This document shows, piece by piece, positions 23,001-32,700 of a DNA stretch of 64,000 nucleotides (positions are counted from its first letter, which is position 1; each line of letters begins with the position of its first letter). The position numbers were made by a program, and so were the translations under genes. The stretch comes from Euphorbia lathyris (taxonomy: Eukaryota > Streptophyta > Magnoliopsida > Malpighiales > Euphorbiaceae): NCBI RefSeq assembly GCF_963576675.1, contig NC_088919.1, positions 44,972,501 to 45,036,500 of the forward strand. The letters are read 5' to 3'. The notes beneath the pieces are model-generated. The model was not told where the DNA came from. It saw only the letters and a program-made list of their open reading frames with translations, and searched no databases.

Positions 23001-23925
23001 TCTTACTTCGACTCAACTTAAAGCCTCTAGATTCTAGAGTTTGCCTCCATAGTTCCAACTTCATCTCCACTCCTTCTTTCGTCTCATCAACCAACACAAT
23101 ATCATCTGCAAACAGCATGCACCATGGTATACCATCTTGAAGTGAACTTGTTAGTTCATCCATAACGATGGCAAAAAGAAATGGGCTTAGTGCGGAACCT
23201 TGATGCACTCCAATCGTAATAGGAAACTCTTCAGTTTTCCCAACACTAGTACGTACACTCGTGCATACTCCCTCATACATGTCCTTTATGATGTCAATAT
23301 ATTTCCGCGAAATGCCTTTCCTTATCAAGGCCCACCAAAGTACTTCCCTTGGTACCTTATCATATGCTTTCTCCAAGTCAATGAAAACCATATGCAAGTC
23401 TTTCTTCTTATTTCGATAGTGCTCCATTAATTGTCTCATTAGATGGATGGCTTCCATAGTTGATCTTCCCGGCATAAAGCCAAACTGGTTTTCCGAGATG
23501 TAGCCAAATTTGTCTAGGTTATCATTTCGTTAAATTGCCTTGCGGGTTTTTGTTGATTTGAAACTTTAATGTTAAAGAACATAAAGTTCAAGGATTTTTA
23601 TGTCAAGAAATGAAGTTTAGGGGCCATAATGTTAGGGGTCGTAAATGTGTTTTACCCAAAAAAATCTGTTGGCTTAAGTTCATCCTCAAAGAAGGTTGAA
23701 TGAATGCTAAAAATCTTTTAGAAAGCAGTCATAAATTGACAGAGAATAGTTGGACAAGAGTTCGTTTACATGTTGAAATGCAGAGAGTTCAACTCTAATT
23801 GTGGTTCTTCATCTGTTTTTAATATGTGACAGAACGCAGCAAATGAGGAGTCGGTTGCCAGTACAGCCAATAACGAGGAAAAAGATGCACAACAGAAAGA
23901 AAACAAAGACGAAGCGAAGATGTAG
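14031..23925 (+). CDS. TBC-domain Rab GTPase-activating protein with C-terminal coiled coil, 18 exons
   Basis: Exons by eye: 14031-14077, 14776-14845, 15139-16068, 16154-16300, 16423-16536, 17056-17114, 17429-17495, 17647-17698, 17806-17898, 18023-18106, 18237-18625, 19307-19368, 19836-19905, 20321-20401, 20536-20637, 20990-21114, 21934-22030, 23833-23925. They sum to 2682 nt, 893 residues. A TGA three codons upstream supports the start. The order is [17 protein letters not shown] near the N-terminus, an acidic repeat-rich stretch (about residues 125-225), then the TBC domain from about 335 to 600. Both catalytic fingers are present: Arg in [11 protein letters not shown] (about 402) and Gln in VGYCQAMNF (about 436). 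[13 protein letters not shown] and [20 protein letters not shown] follow, then a coiled coil at about 685-830. It should stimulate GTP hydrolysis by a Rab in vesicle traffic; the Rab partner is unknown. The last intron starts with GC and contains transposons. Confidence 0.92.
21552..21790 (+). mobile_element. Copia LTR remnant with primer-binding site in intron 16
   Basis: GTCCGACATTGCTTAATTAG opens a segment of the kind found in plant copia LTRs, which ends TTTACA and is followed at 21661 by TGGTATCGGAGCC, a methionine-tRNA-type primer-binding site. A GTGAGGGAGGTGTGTTAG stretch that looks like a purine tract plus LTR start comes about 80 bp later. Nothing of gag or pol is left between, so most of the element has been deleted. 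Confidence 0.55.
22249..23530 (-). mobile_element. 5'-truncated RTE-type LINE, antisense in the TBC gene
   Basis: On the minus strand it carries the 3' half of an RTE ORF followed by a short 3' UTR (GCCGACCCCGAATCATTTCG) and a (TTG)n tail, seen on the plus strand as (CAA)n at 22250-22276. A microsatellite rather than poly-A tail is typical of RTE elements. The 5' end is truncated around 23530, the usual result of target-primed reverse transcription. It lies inside the TIR element and is therefore younger. Confidence 0.85.
22339..23519 (-). pseudogene. RTE reverse transcriptase, C-terminal part, open but truncated
   Basis: An uninterrupted frame of about 390 codons, starting within [14 protein letters not shown] at the truncation point. 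RT palm motifs visible are [33 protein letters not shown] and the catalytic [13 protein letters not shown]. The thumb/connection region follows ([29 protein letters not shown]), with the C-terminal [12 protein letters not shown] stretch. The endonuclease and the start of RT are missing, so it cannot act alone. The lack of internal stops suggests a fairly recent insertion. Confidence 0.85.
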
Positions 23926-25392
23926 AATTTTCGGGAGCTTCATAGCATTCACTCAATTCTATCTGTAATCATGCATACAAAGATAGACCAAGTGATTCAC
24001 TCATTCTTTGCTTACTCCCTTCTCTGTCATCTGTTCATCTTCTTCCAGAGAACAACCATATGTAAATTACAGTTCAGTTATAGCATTCTTTAATGCCATT
24101 GTTATTATTTAGATGAGTTTAACAGTGGAACTGGTTTTGTAAATATTTTTTCCTCAACATTTTCGTGCACGATGAACTCAGTTCGTTTTTGTTATGATGC
24201 ATCAAAGTGAAGAAGATGCAACATGAAAGACAAGCTAAGCTGAAGACTGAGGTGTGATTTGAGTGATACCTGGTTTGAATTAGTTGTCACAGACTGAACT
24301 GTAACAACAGAACTGTAAAGAGTACAGAATAATGTTTAACAGGAGGATACATCTGCAATAATACTCCATTCATTGTTCTCTCTCTCTCATTTTTCTTCTG
24401 TAACTTCCTCTACTTTCTATCATTTTCTCACAAACCAATCAGCTATCCTAGTAAATAATAGGAAAGGCCGGAGCTTTCAATAACCTGTTACATTACAACA
24501 CATACCGCCTTAGGTGTCCGTTTGATTTTCGTTACCGTGTATAGAGAGTATTTAGTTAGGAATTAGAAACATTTGCTAACTTTAGTTAATGCTGCAATTA
24601 CATGTTGAAATGTTAAAAAATTTCCAGGTAGTGTAGTTTTTTAGGATGAGAAAGCGAAAGAGCCCAGCGAGAGACTGAACACAGCAAGATAGATCTCTGG
24701 GCATACAACAAACTGCTCAGGTTCTAAATATACTTCTGAGAAAGACATGTAGACCGGTATGCCAATGATGCAAAAATCGATAAGTAGGCGAAAATCAGAT
24801 GTGTTATCTGCATAAATTCTTGAAAGCTAAAACCTGTACATAAATATTTGCTTGCCGGGCATAAATTCTTGAAAGCTAAAACCTGTACATAAGTTTATAT
24901 TTGCTTGTCGGGTACCAGGAATCGAAGCTATTTCGGAGAAGCAACAATACAACATTTCAAATCGCGGTATATGACAAATGTTCCCATCGCCTCCACACTA
25001 TATGCGTCCCTATAAGTGGATCGTGCTTGTGCCTTAACTATCATATTAGTTTAGTGTGAAATGAGTTAATCCTAATCCAATCTAAAAAATTCGTGGCATG
25101 AACATGTCACCAATCGGGCTCATATTGTATCGTGTTTGTCGCTCACATGTAATTTTACTACCTTTGTTAATGGGGATATTTAAAATTATAAAAAGATATA
25201 GTAATTCGAGATAATGTGTTGTTTCCAATTTGGTGTCTTTCTATGTCTCTCACACATAAAGAAGAAAAAAACAAATAATTTTATGTATGAGTCTTCCTAG
25301 TCCATATAATATTTATTTTAAATAAATATTAATTTTTTATATGAGAGGGACATAGAAGTGGACAACATATTGGGGATATCAGATTTTAATAC
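23926..25392. other. 3' UTR of the TBC gene and AT-rich spacer
   Basis: The first 200 bp or so is presumably the 3' UTR. No further gene is visible. At 24811-24912 a 49-bp unit (ATAAATTCTTGAAAGCTAAA...) is repeated twice in tandem. From about 25030 there are AT-rich stretches that loosely resemble the duplicated segment at 25393-25740. Confidence 0.5.
24811..24912. repeat. Two-copy 49-bp tandem repeat
   Basis: CATAAATTCTTGAAAGCTAA opens each copy, and each ends TTTGCTTGYCGGG. The copies differ by a few bases and a short insertion. Confidence 0.75.
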
Positions 25393-25740
25393 TTCTAAAT
25401 ATTTATGTGATTATTGGATTATCATTAACTCTAACCTCAAAAAGCTTAATCCAAAATCTATTTAACAAACTTTTAATTCATTTATATTATGTTGGGGTCG
25501 TGTAATGTGTTTATGGGTAACAATTGTAATTTTATTATTAAAGTGACATGTAAAAATATGAAAAGATACGTAAATTAACCCTAATCCAACTCAAAATATA
25601 AGTATCAATCCAAAAATTACTCAAAAACAATAACCCATTAAATTTGTGTTAGATGACATATTAGTGTTAGATTCATGTCATGTGACCAATTACCACACCT
25701 ACTTTAGGACTACTCCATGTTCAATTTAGATCTAAGCATC
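25393..25740 (+). repeat. Direct duplication, left copy
   Basis: About 350 bp from CTTCTAAATATTTATGTG to GATCTAAGCATC, repeated in diverged form at 27020-27387. Both contain ACTCTARCCTCAAAARGCTT, GTGACAATTGTAATT-like and ACTACTCCATGTTCAATTT words. There is no reading frame. Confidence 0.75.
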
Positions 25741-25992
25741 ATGCATATGAAGGGCATTAGTGTCAATTATTAACATAATTTTACAAAGATAACACTACAC
25801 TCTTTTGTACGATTATCCGTATCATAAGTGAGAATATACATCAGGCCCAGGCCCATAAAAGTCCAACCGCAGGACACCACCTTTACGTTCCAAACTCTCT
25901 CCCTAAATGGGGCTCCAAGAGAGTCTACATCCACCCATATGCATACGGGACAGATCCAAGAGCATATTTGTGAAAAATATAGTAACACTCCC

Positions 25993-27020
25993 GCCCTGTT
26001 TGTTTGAGGGAAAATATTCTGCAGGAAAATATTTTTTCAATTTTCCAGTGTTTGTTTGGACAGGAAAATAAGTCAAAGAAAAATAAGTGGCAAGTCAATG
26101 GAAAATGAAGGAAGAAATAAGGGTAAAACATTTTCCCCAAAACATATGCGTTTAGAGAAAAATGGGGAAAACGTTAAAAAATGTAAAAATACAAAAATAT
26201 AAAACACGGAAAAACATGAATAACGTAAAAACGTTACAAAATACGAGAATATGAAAAAACCCCGCAAAAACATGAAAAGGTGAATAAACGTGAAAAACAC
26301 AAAAACGCAAAAAAAAAGAGCAAACACTTGAAAAAGCACAAAACATGAATAACGCGAATTATACAAAAACGTGAAAAATACAAAAAACACGAAAACGTGA
26401 AAAAATACGAAAAACATGAAAACGCGAAAAATGCTAAAACACAAAAACGTGACAATAAGTGAAAAACACGATAAACATGAAAGGACGAAAAATGCAAACA
26501 AAACACGAAAACGTAAAAAACACAAAAACATGAAAAATACGAAAAACATGAAAACGTGAATAACACGAAAAAGTAACAAAGTGAGAAAAATAAAAAACGT
26601 GAAAAACCGAAAAACTAAACGTGAAAACACGAAAAAATAAAGTACAATGCAAAAAAACACAATAACGTTAATAACACGAGAAAACGTACAAAAAATGCCA
26701 AAAATGTGAAAAAAAACGTTTTTCGTATTTTTAACATTATTTTTTTTCACATTTTCGTGTTTTTCCACATTTTTCCATGTTTTTAATATTTTTTTTTTAC
26801 TTTTCGTGATTTTCGTATTTTCCACTTTTCGTGTTTTTAACAAATTTTTACGCTTTTTTTTGTGTTTTTTTCACGTTTTTAGTGGTTGGAAAATATTTTC
26901 CAGTGTTGTAGCCAAACACCGAAATATATTTTCCAGTGTTGTTGCCAAACACAGAAAAATAATATTTTCTCTGCATAAAATTTTTCAAAACATAATATTT
27001 TCCCCTCAAACAAACGAAAC
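25993..27020. mobile_element. Foldback element with low-complexity CGTG/CACG-rich core
   Basis: The ends are inverted: CTGTTTGTTTGAGGGAAAAT on the left and GTTTGTTTGAGGGGAAAATA inward from the right. Just inside both ends are further TTTTCCAGTGTTTG-like words. The centre (26160-26700) is a degenerate run of A-rich units holding CACGAAAA or CGTGAAAA. At 26705-26880 the inverse, T-rich version follows, so the element can fold back. A long minus-strand frame here (26073-26843) is Phe-rich repeat translation and not a gene. It sits between the two copies of the 350-bp duplication. Confidence 0.65.
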
Positions 27021-27387
27021 CTTCTAAACATTTATGTGATTATTGAATTAGCACGTTAACTCTAGCCTCAAAAGGCTTGACCCATAATCTATTTAATAAA
27101 CTTTTAATTCCTTTATATTATGTTGGTTTTGTGTAATATGTTCACGGGTGACAATTGTAATTGTATTATTAAACTAACATATAAAATTTTGAGAAGATAT
27201 TTATGTCATTTTTGAGTTTGTAAGTAATTCTAATCCAACCAAAATTTATAAATCAACCCAAAAATTACTCATTATTTGCTTGATAATACAATAACCTAAT
27301 AAATTTGTGTTAAATTCTTGTCATGTTGTCGGTAGTGTATACAATAACCATATCTACTCTAGACTACTCCATGTTCAATTTGGATCT
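27020..27387 (+). repeat. Direct duplication, right copy
   Basis: Diverged partner of 25393-25740, cut on its right by the MITE that begins at 27390. The MITE target TAA is part of the GATCTAA shared by both copies. Confidence 0.7.
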
Positions 27388-27981
27388 AAAAGCAACTCCA
27401 ACAGTCTTTTAGTTTGGCTCATAAATTAAAATTTGAAGATAGAGAGTTAAAAATCAACTCCAATAATCTCTTAGTGTCTTTTCAAATCACTAAGAGTCTT
27501 TTCATCGGCTTTATTAACAGAACATCTCTCCACTCTTAGTGTCATCTAGGGTTGGATACAGTTCGGTCCAGTCTGGTGATTCCTAAAAAAGAATCTCCAA
27601 GATTGGATTGAAAATTTCGGTCCGGTCCTATTCGGAGATTCGGGGATTCGGTTCCAGTCCAATCTGGTACAGTTATTTGACGAGTCAAATAATAAAATAT
27701 CTATACTTTTACAAAAAAATAAAATAAAAATATAATTTACAAGATAATAAATATATAAAAAAATTTAATCAAAATAAATAACATGTGTTTACAATACCAA
27801 ATATTAATTTCAACCTAAATATAGTAATTGGTGAACCGAATTGCTAAAGAACAAAATCTAAAATCAGTTGACTTGAGTTCTAAAACCATTTGCTTCCTCC
27901 AAATGTTGCTTTACATTAAAAAGAACTCAACAATCCAATTGAAACAGATACAAGATATGCTGCAACTTTATGACTCCTTTA

Positions 27982-28710
27982 TTACTTTCTATCAACGAAG
28001 TGAGCAGTTAAACACATGTATGACAAATTCTGGAGACTTGTCCAAGTATTTGTAATGAAAGACATTCTTTGACATTGAGTATTGATTAAAGTTTTCAATT
28101 TCATTTTCTCCGTATTGAAAAGAGAAAAACAATCCCTATTAATGGTTCTCCTGGAAGAGATTTTGAATTCTGGAATATTATTAGTATAAAACTTCCTAAA
28201 TCCACGTTTCTCAACTATCCTAGACAATTCATATATCACAATCATTCTAACCAAATCTCTTCTAGAAACTTCCTGATCAAAACGATGAAAAGATACTTTT
28301 GCTTGCTCATTATCAATTGGCTTCTTAAAGACTAAAGTTGACTGAGTTTTATCTTTATTTTTTTGTGCTTCAGCTAAATCTTGTTTATGTGGAAACTTTT
28401 TGCAAGATTCTCTAAAATGTTTCCACAAACCTGAAGTGTCTTTCACAGGTTTTCCTTAATAATTTCCATTACACCAAATACATAAAACTCTTACAGTTTC
28501 AACTTCTTTTGAATCAAGAATTTTCTTAAAGTTTTCCCAAACTTGAGATCTAGACTTGCTATCTTTTTGAGACACAGATACATCACATGTTGTCTCCGGA
28601 GGCGCAGAAGATCCAACAAGGTAACTTTGGATATTTGGCTCACTGGACATAACATTATATATTGATGAACTATCACATGTTGATTTTCTCTTGCTACCCG
28701 CGGAAGACAT
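27982..28710 (-). pseudogene. hAT transposase N-terminal half (BED zinc finger), broken
   Basis: From an ATG at 28710 the frame reads a Ser-rich leader, then SQVWENFKKIL and CIWCNGNY, then TAA (28456-28458), then GKPVKDTSGLWKHFRESC in the same frame. Together these are the two halves of a BED zinc finger (CxxC...H...C). Downstream come YELSRIVEKRGFRKF and FITNTWTSLQNLSYMCLTAHF, matching the start of the RICESLEEPER-type hAT catalytic region. The frame ends after VDRK. The DDE core and the hAT dimerisation domain are absent, so it was non-autonomous even before the stop arose. Confidence 0.8.
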
Positions 28711-29181
28711 TCTGTTTCATTACAAAATAGAATAGATAATTAGTATTAGCATAAAATTTCCAGAACCTTTGTATAAACTGTGTCAAATGTAAATGGCTAA
28801 TTATAAGGACCATTTTTAATAGTTAGAATGAACATAAACAGAGAAATTGTCAATGGGTAAAACAACTAGCACAAAAACTTGATAGACACACATCTTCATA
28901 GGAAAAATAAAATCAACTGGCAAAAGAAATTGGTAACTTAGTTACAAGATTAACAATTTTAATATCTTAACACAGACAAATCTTAAGAAATGTACAACTT
29001 AAGCTAAACACTAACAAATTAAAGTACAATAGCAGAAAAAACTTGACCAGATTCTAATAAGTTGAAATTCAATAACAGAAATCAAAATTTGACTAAAGGA
29101 AAACGCTACCAAATTAATTGATCTATTTTGATTGTCATATGTACAAAAAATTTAGGATTTAACCAAAAACCAAAAGAAATA

Positions 29182-29698
29182 TGATAACATCGGGATATTA
29201 TCCACGGGATCAAGGAGGATATTTGCCAAAACGGCAGCGTATTTGGGCGGTCTGGAAAGCAATGGTGTATCAAGCAAGTCATTTTAGTGGCGGATCACCT
29301 AGACTCCGCCACACGTTATCCGTAGTCAAACCTACATGAGACCCGGCATCACGCCTCGATCCGCCCGCCGAACGGTTGAGCTGATTCCCAATAAAGGCAA
29401 TTAATGGTCTGTTAATGAGCTAACGGCCACGCTTAAAAGAGATCCATAACTGCCATTAATGAGGCATTAATGGAGACTTTCTAGTTACTGGGAGTTACAA
29501 CTACATGAATATAAATAGCTTGCATCCCAAGCTATTGAGGTACACATTCATTCACATTCTAGCTCTAAACCCTTCTCTTATCAATACAGTTTATTCATTA
29601 TTCCTATACTGACTTTGGCATCGGAGCTTCCCCCCGTCGAACCCAATGACGCCCCCCACAGGGAAGGAATCCGATCAGAAGTTCATCACCCGTTATCA
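29182..29698 (+). repeat. 5' LTR of the Tat element
   Basis: It starts TGATAACATCGGG and ends CACCCGTTATCA, a short inverted terminal repeat (TGATAAC/GTTATCA). The TATA box TATAAATAG is at 29510-29518. The CATCGGAGCTTCCCCCC stretch near the 3' end is of the kind seen in Tat LTRs. Confidence 0.95.
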
Positions 29699-29699
29699 A

Positions 29700-29718
29700 T
29701 TGGTGCAGTGATCGTGGA
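29700..29718 (+). other. Primer-binding site of the Tat element
   Basis: TTGGTGCAGTGATCGTGGA begins one base after the LTR-end CA plus A. It is nearly identical to the minus-strand site of the satellite-bearing element at 9349-9367. Confidence 0.8.
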
Positions 29719-29757
29719 AGTCCTAACCAGAAAAGGACTCAGTTCACAACCCCAAAC

Positions 29758-32700
29758 ATGACAAGTGGATGGTCTAACCCCTCAACGGGATCTACAATAC
29801 CACCCATACCACCATCAATTAATCCTACTACAAACGCTAGTCGCGTTGATCCCAATGCACCAACCGTCCATGATGAAAGGGACATGTCTCCGGAATCCTT
29901 TTGGGACATTTGTGCAGGTACAATAGGGAGAGAACATGGACCCATTATGGAAGTTCGACTAAGATCCTATCTATTAAACCAAGATGTAGGTGGACCCACA
30001 TCTTGAATTGTTAACCCACTGAATCGCCGTCAGCCGCCAAGACCGACCCTATCACAATGGCCAAGCGCCTATGTGGGACCTAATGCTCGCCGTGACTCGT
30101 CATTTTTCCTCTCTCAACCCGTGGATTCGACAGTTGTAAATCAGGGGCTCGGCAATAACCCGCCGTTAAACCGAAGGCTATTTGATGATGTACCAGAGGG
30201 AAGCCGCAGGAATGACCAACCTCCCTTGGGAAACACAACGAATCCAGGGATCATTATTGGCGAACCTAGAGCTCCGCCAGCGCAAACGGATCGGGGACAG
30301 AATAACACAGTGGTGAATCCACCAGAAGGCGGACGCGATAGTCACAGGCATGGGAAGCGGACCAGATCACATAGAAAGGGATGATCCCGATCCCGTTCGC
30401 ATCACATGCATAGAACCGGATCCCCCCGGCGTGGAAGGTCGCCACCACCTGAACGAAGGGAGAACGAATGCCAAGCTGGGTCACCACGCCAGGTCATACC
30501 ACATCCGCCACCAAATCGAGGTAATGGAGGATGATCTCCACCAAGAGGGCGTGGCGGCGGCGGGAGAAGGTCACCATCGGACCCCTCGTCAGAATCTAGT
30601 TCCTCATCCTCGCAGCGAAGCAGGTCTCATAGTAGGAGACGCCCAAGAAGGGGTCAAGGTTCCATGGCAGATCAGATCAGGGAAGAGATACGTAGACAGA
30701 ATGAAGAGAATGCCAGGCATAATCTGTTCGCCAATCGGGAATCGCATTTCACTGCGTGGATTGAAGCCGAGGAAGCGGATAGGCATTTTAAGATTCCAAA
30801 TATACCGGCTTACTCTGGCGAAGATAACCCCAAAGCCCATGCAAGGAAGTATCACATGTTGCTTGGTCTAAACCGTGCAAGCGAGGCAGTGCAATGTCGG
30901 ATGTTTATCACCACACTAAAAGGTCTAGCCTATGACTGGTTCCAATCTCTTCGCTCGGGATCGATAAACAACTGGGATCAGTTGAGTAGGGAATTCTGTT
31001 CAAAATTCACAGGAAGCATTCCCCCGGTGGTTAAATCGCGAAAACTCTTCGACCTGAAGCAAAAAGAAAATGAATCTCTCTGGGAGTATGTCGACAAGTT
31101 CAATAAGTTGTGTATCTGCATTGTTGATGTAGATCTCTCCATGGCAGTGGAAGCACTTGTAAAAAACACAACATGTAAGAGCTTGCAGGAGGATCTAATC
31201 AAGGACAAACAAAAAAATATGGCGGAGCTGATAGAAAGGTGTAAAGACTTCATGGAGGTCGATGACATTCGAAGAGAGTCGGCATCTCCACCAAAAAGAG
31301 GAAAAGGCGAATCTCGGAGACAGGATAAGGAAAAAGAAAAGCTTCCTGACTCATCCTCCCAAAACAGGCGAAGAGGCTCTAAGAACAAATCGGCATATAC
31401 GCCATCGTTTACGCCGTTGAATGCCTCCAAAAGCGAAGTGCTAATGTGGATAGAGAACAGCCAGCACAAGCGGAGCATTTCATACCCCGAACCAAAAGGG
31501 GGAGAGTACACCAACACGGAGAAAAACCCCAAGAATTATTGCAAATACCACAGGAGGAACGGTCATGATACAGATGCATGCTGGGAATTGGCCAGGGAGA
31601 TTGAGAGGCTTATCGAGAGAGGAAAGCTAGACAGGTTCATCCAGAATGACAAGAAGGGAGATGGTGACAAACCCAGAGAGGAGCCAAAGAAAAAGACTAA
31701 GGGGGTCATTAATTTTATTGCAGGCGGACCATGATATCAGCTTACGGTAAAAAAAGCAAAAACCATTGCTCTAGATAGAGCATCACTCAACCGTCCCTTT
31801 GCGGATGTCGGTCCGGCTATCTCCCCACATGCAGACGCTCTCGTCATTACTATGATGGTGGAAGGATGGGAAATGAAGAGAGTGATGGTAGACACTGGCA
31901 GTTCTTGTAATGTCATTACTAGAGGAGCATTCGCCAAACTCAAAGTTGATCCTATTCAGGTTGAGACCACCATCGTGGATATTCTGGGAGTGACAGGTCA
32001 CACAATCCAGACAAAGGGCCAAGTGACACTGGAATGCGAGTTAGCAGATGAAGATCAGGTGTGGATGGGAGATCTGGAGTTCTCCATCATGGACGGTCAA
32101 TTGGCATACAACATCATCTTAGGGCGGCCTTTCATCTCAGAAGTGGCGGCTCTCATATCAATTCGCCATTTGACGATGTACATCCCTACAGCTAAGGGAG
32201 GTGTGATGATCAAAGGGAACCAGAACGTGTCTCAGGAGACATACTCTGCAGCCTTATCGATTCGCCCCCAGTCCAAAGAGGACGAAGAAGATGAACTCGT
32301 CACAACGGCCCTGTGAGACACAGAAATGTTCCTCATTTCAGATGGTAAGCAGGTACGGATCGCCAAAGGGCTAAAAGTTGAGGTTAAGGAGGATGTTACG
32401 AAGGTTCTCCTTGAGTCGGAAGATGTGTTCGCTTGGAAGGATGAGATCCTCACAGGAGTCAGTCCAGACGTGATTACTCACAAACTCAATATCGCCGAAG
32501 ATGCAGTCCCAGTGGCTCAGAAGAGAAGGAATCATGGGCCAGAAAGACAAAAAGTAATAGAGGAAGAGATATCTAAACTCAAAAAGGCGGACGCCATTGA
32601 GGAAGTTATTGACACCCAGTGGCTGGCAAATGTGGTCCTGGTTAAAAAGGCAGGCGGATCGTACCACATGTGTATTGATTTCACGGACCTTAATAAAGCT

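Larger units (their letters stand above)
22061..23657. mobile_element. TIR element in intron 17, split by an RTE LINE
   Basis: The left arm (22061-22200) and right arm (about 23550-23657) are inverted copies. Shared words include CCTAAAC, TTCATTTCTTGACATAAAA and CTTGAACTTTA, then ATTAAAGT and CAAATCAACAAAAA. The outer ends are GATAAATTAC and, inverted, GGGTAAAACA. The superfamily is not clear and I found no clean target duplication. It lies within the GC-AG intron of the TBC gene. Confidence 0.65.

Noticed and set aside
26073..26843. 256-codon Phe-rich minus-strand frame resembling a membrane protein
   Set aside because: It comes from the CACGAAAA/CGTGAAAA low-complexity repeat; several overlapping frames give the same Phe/Cys/Val pattern.
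27547..27555. An 8-bp target duplication for the hAT element
   Set aside because: Left GTGTCATC and right TTATTCTA do not match, so the hAT call rests on termini and transposase only.
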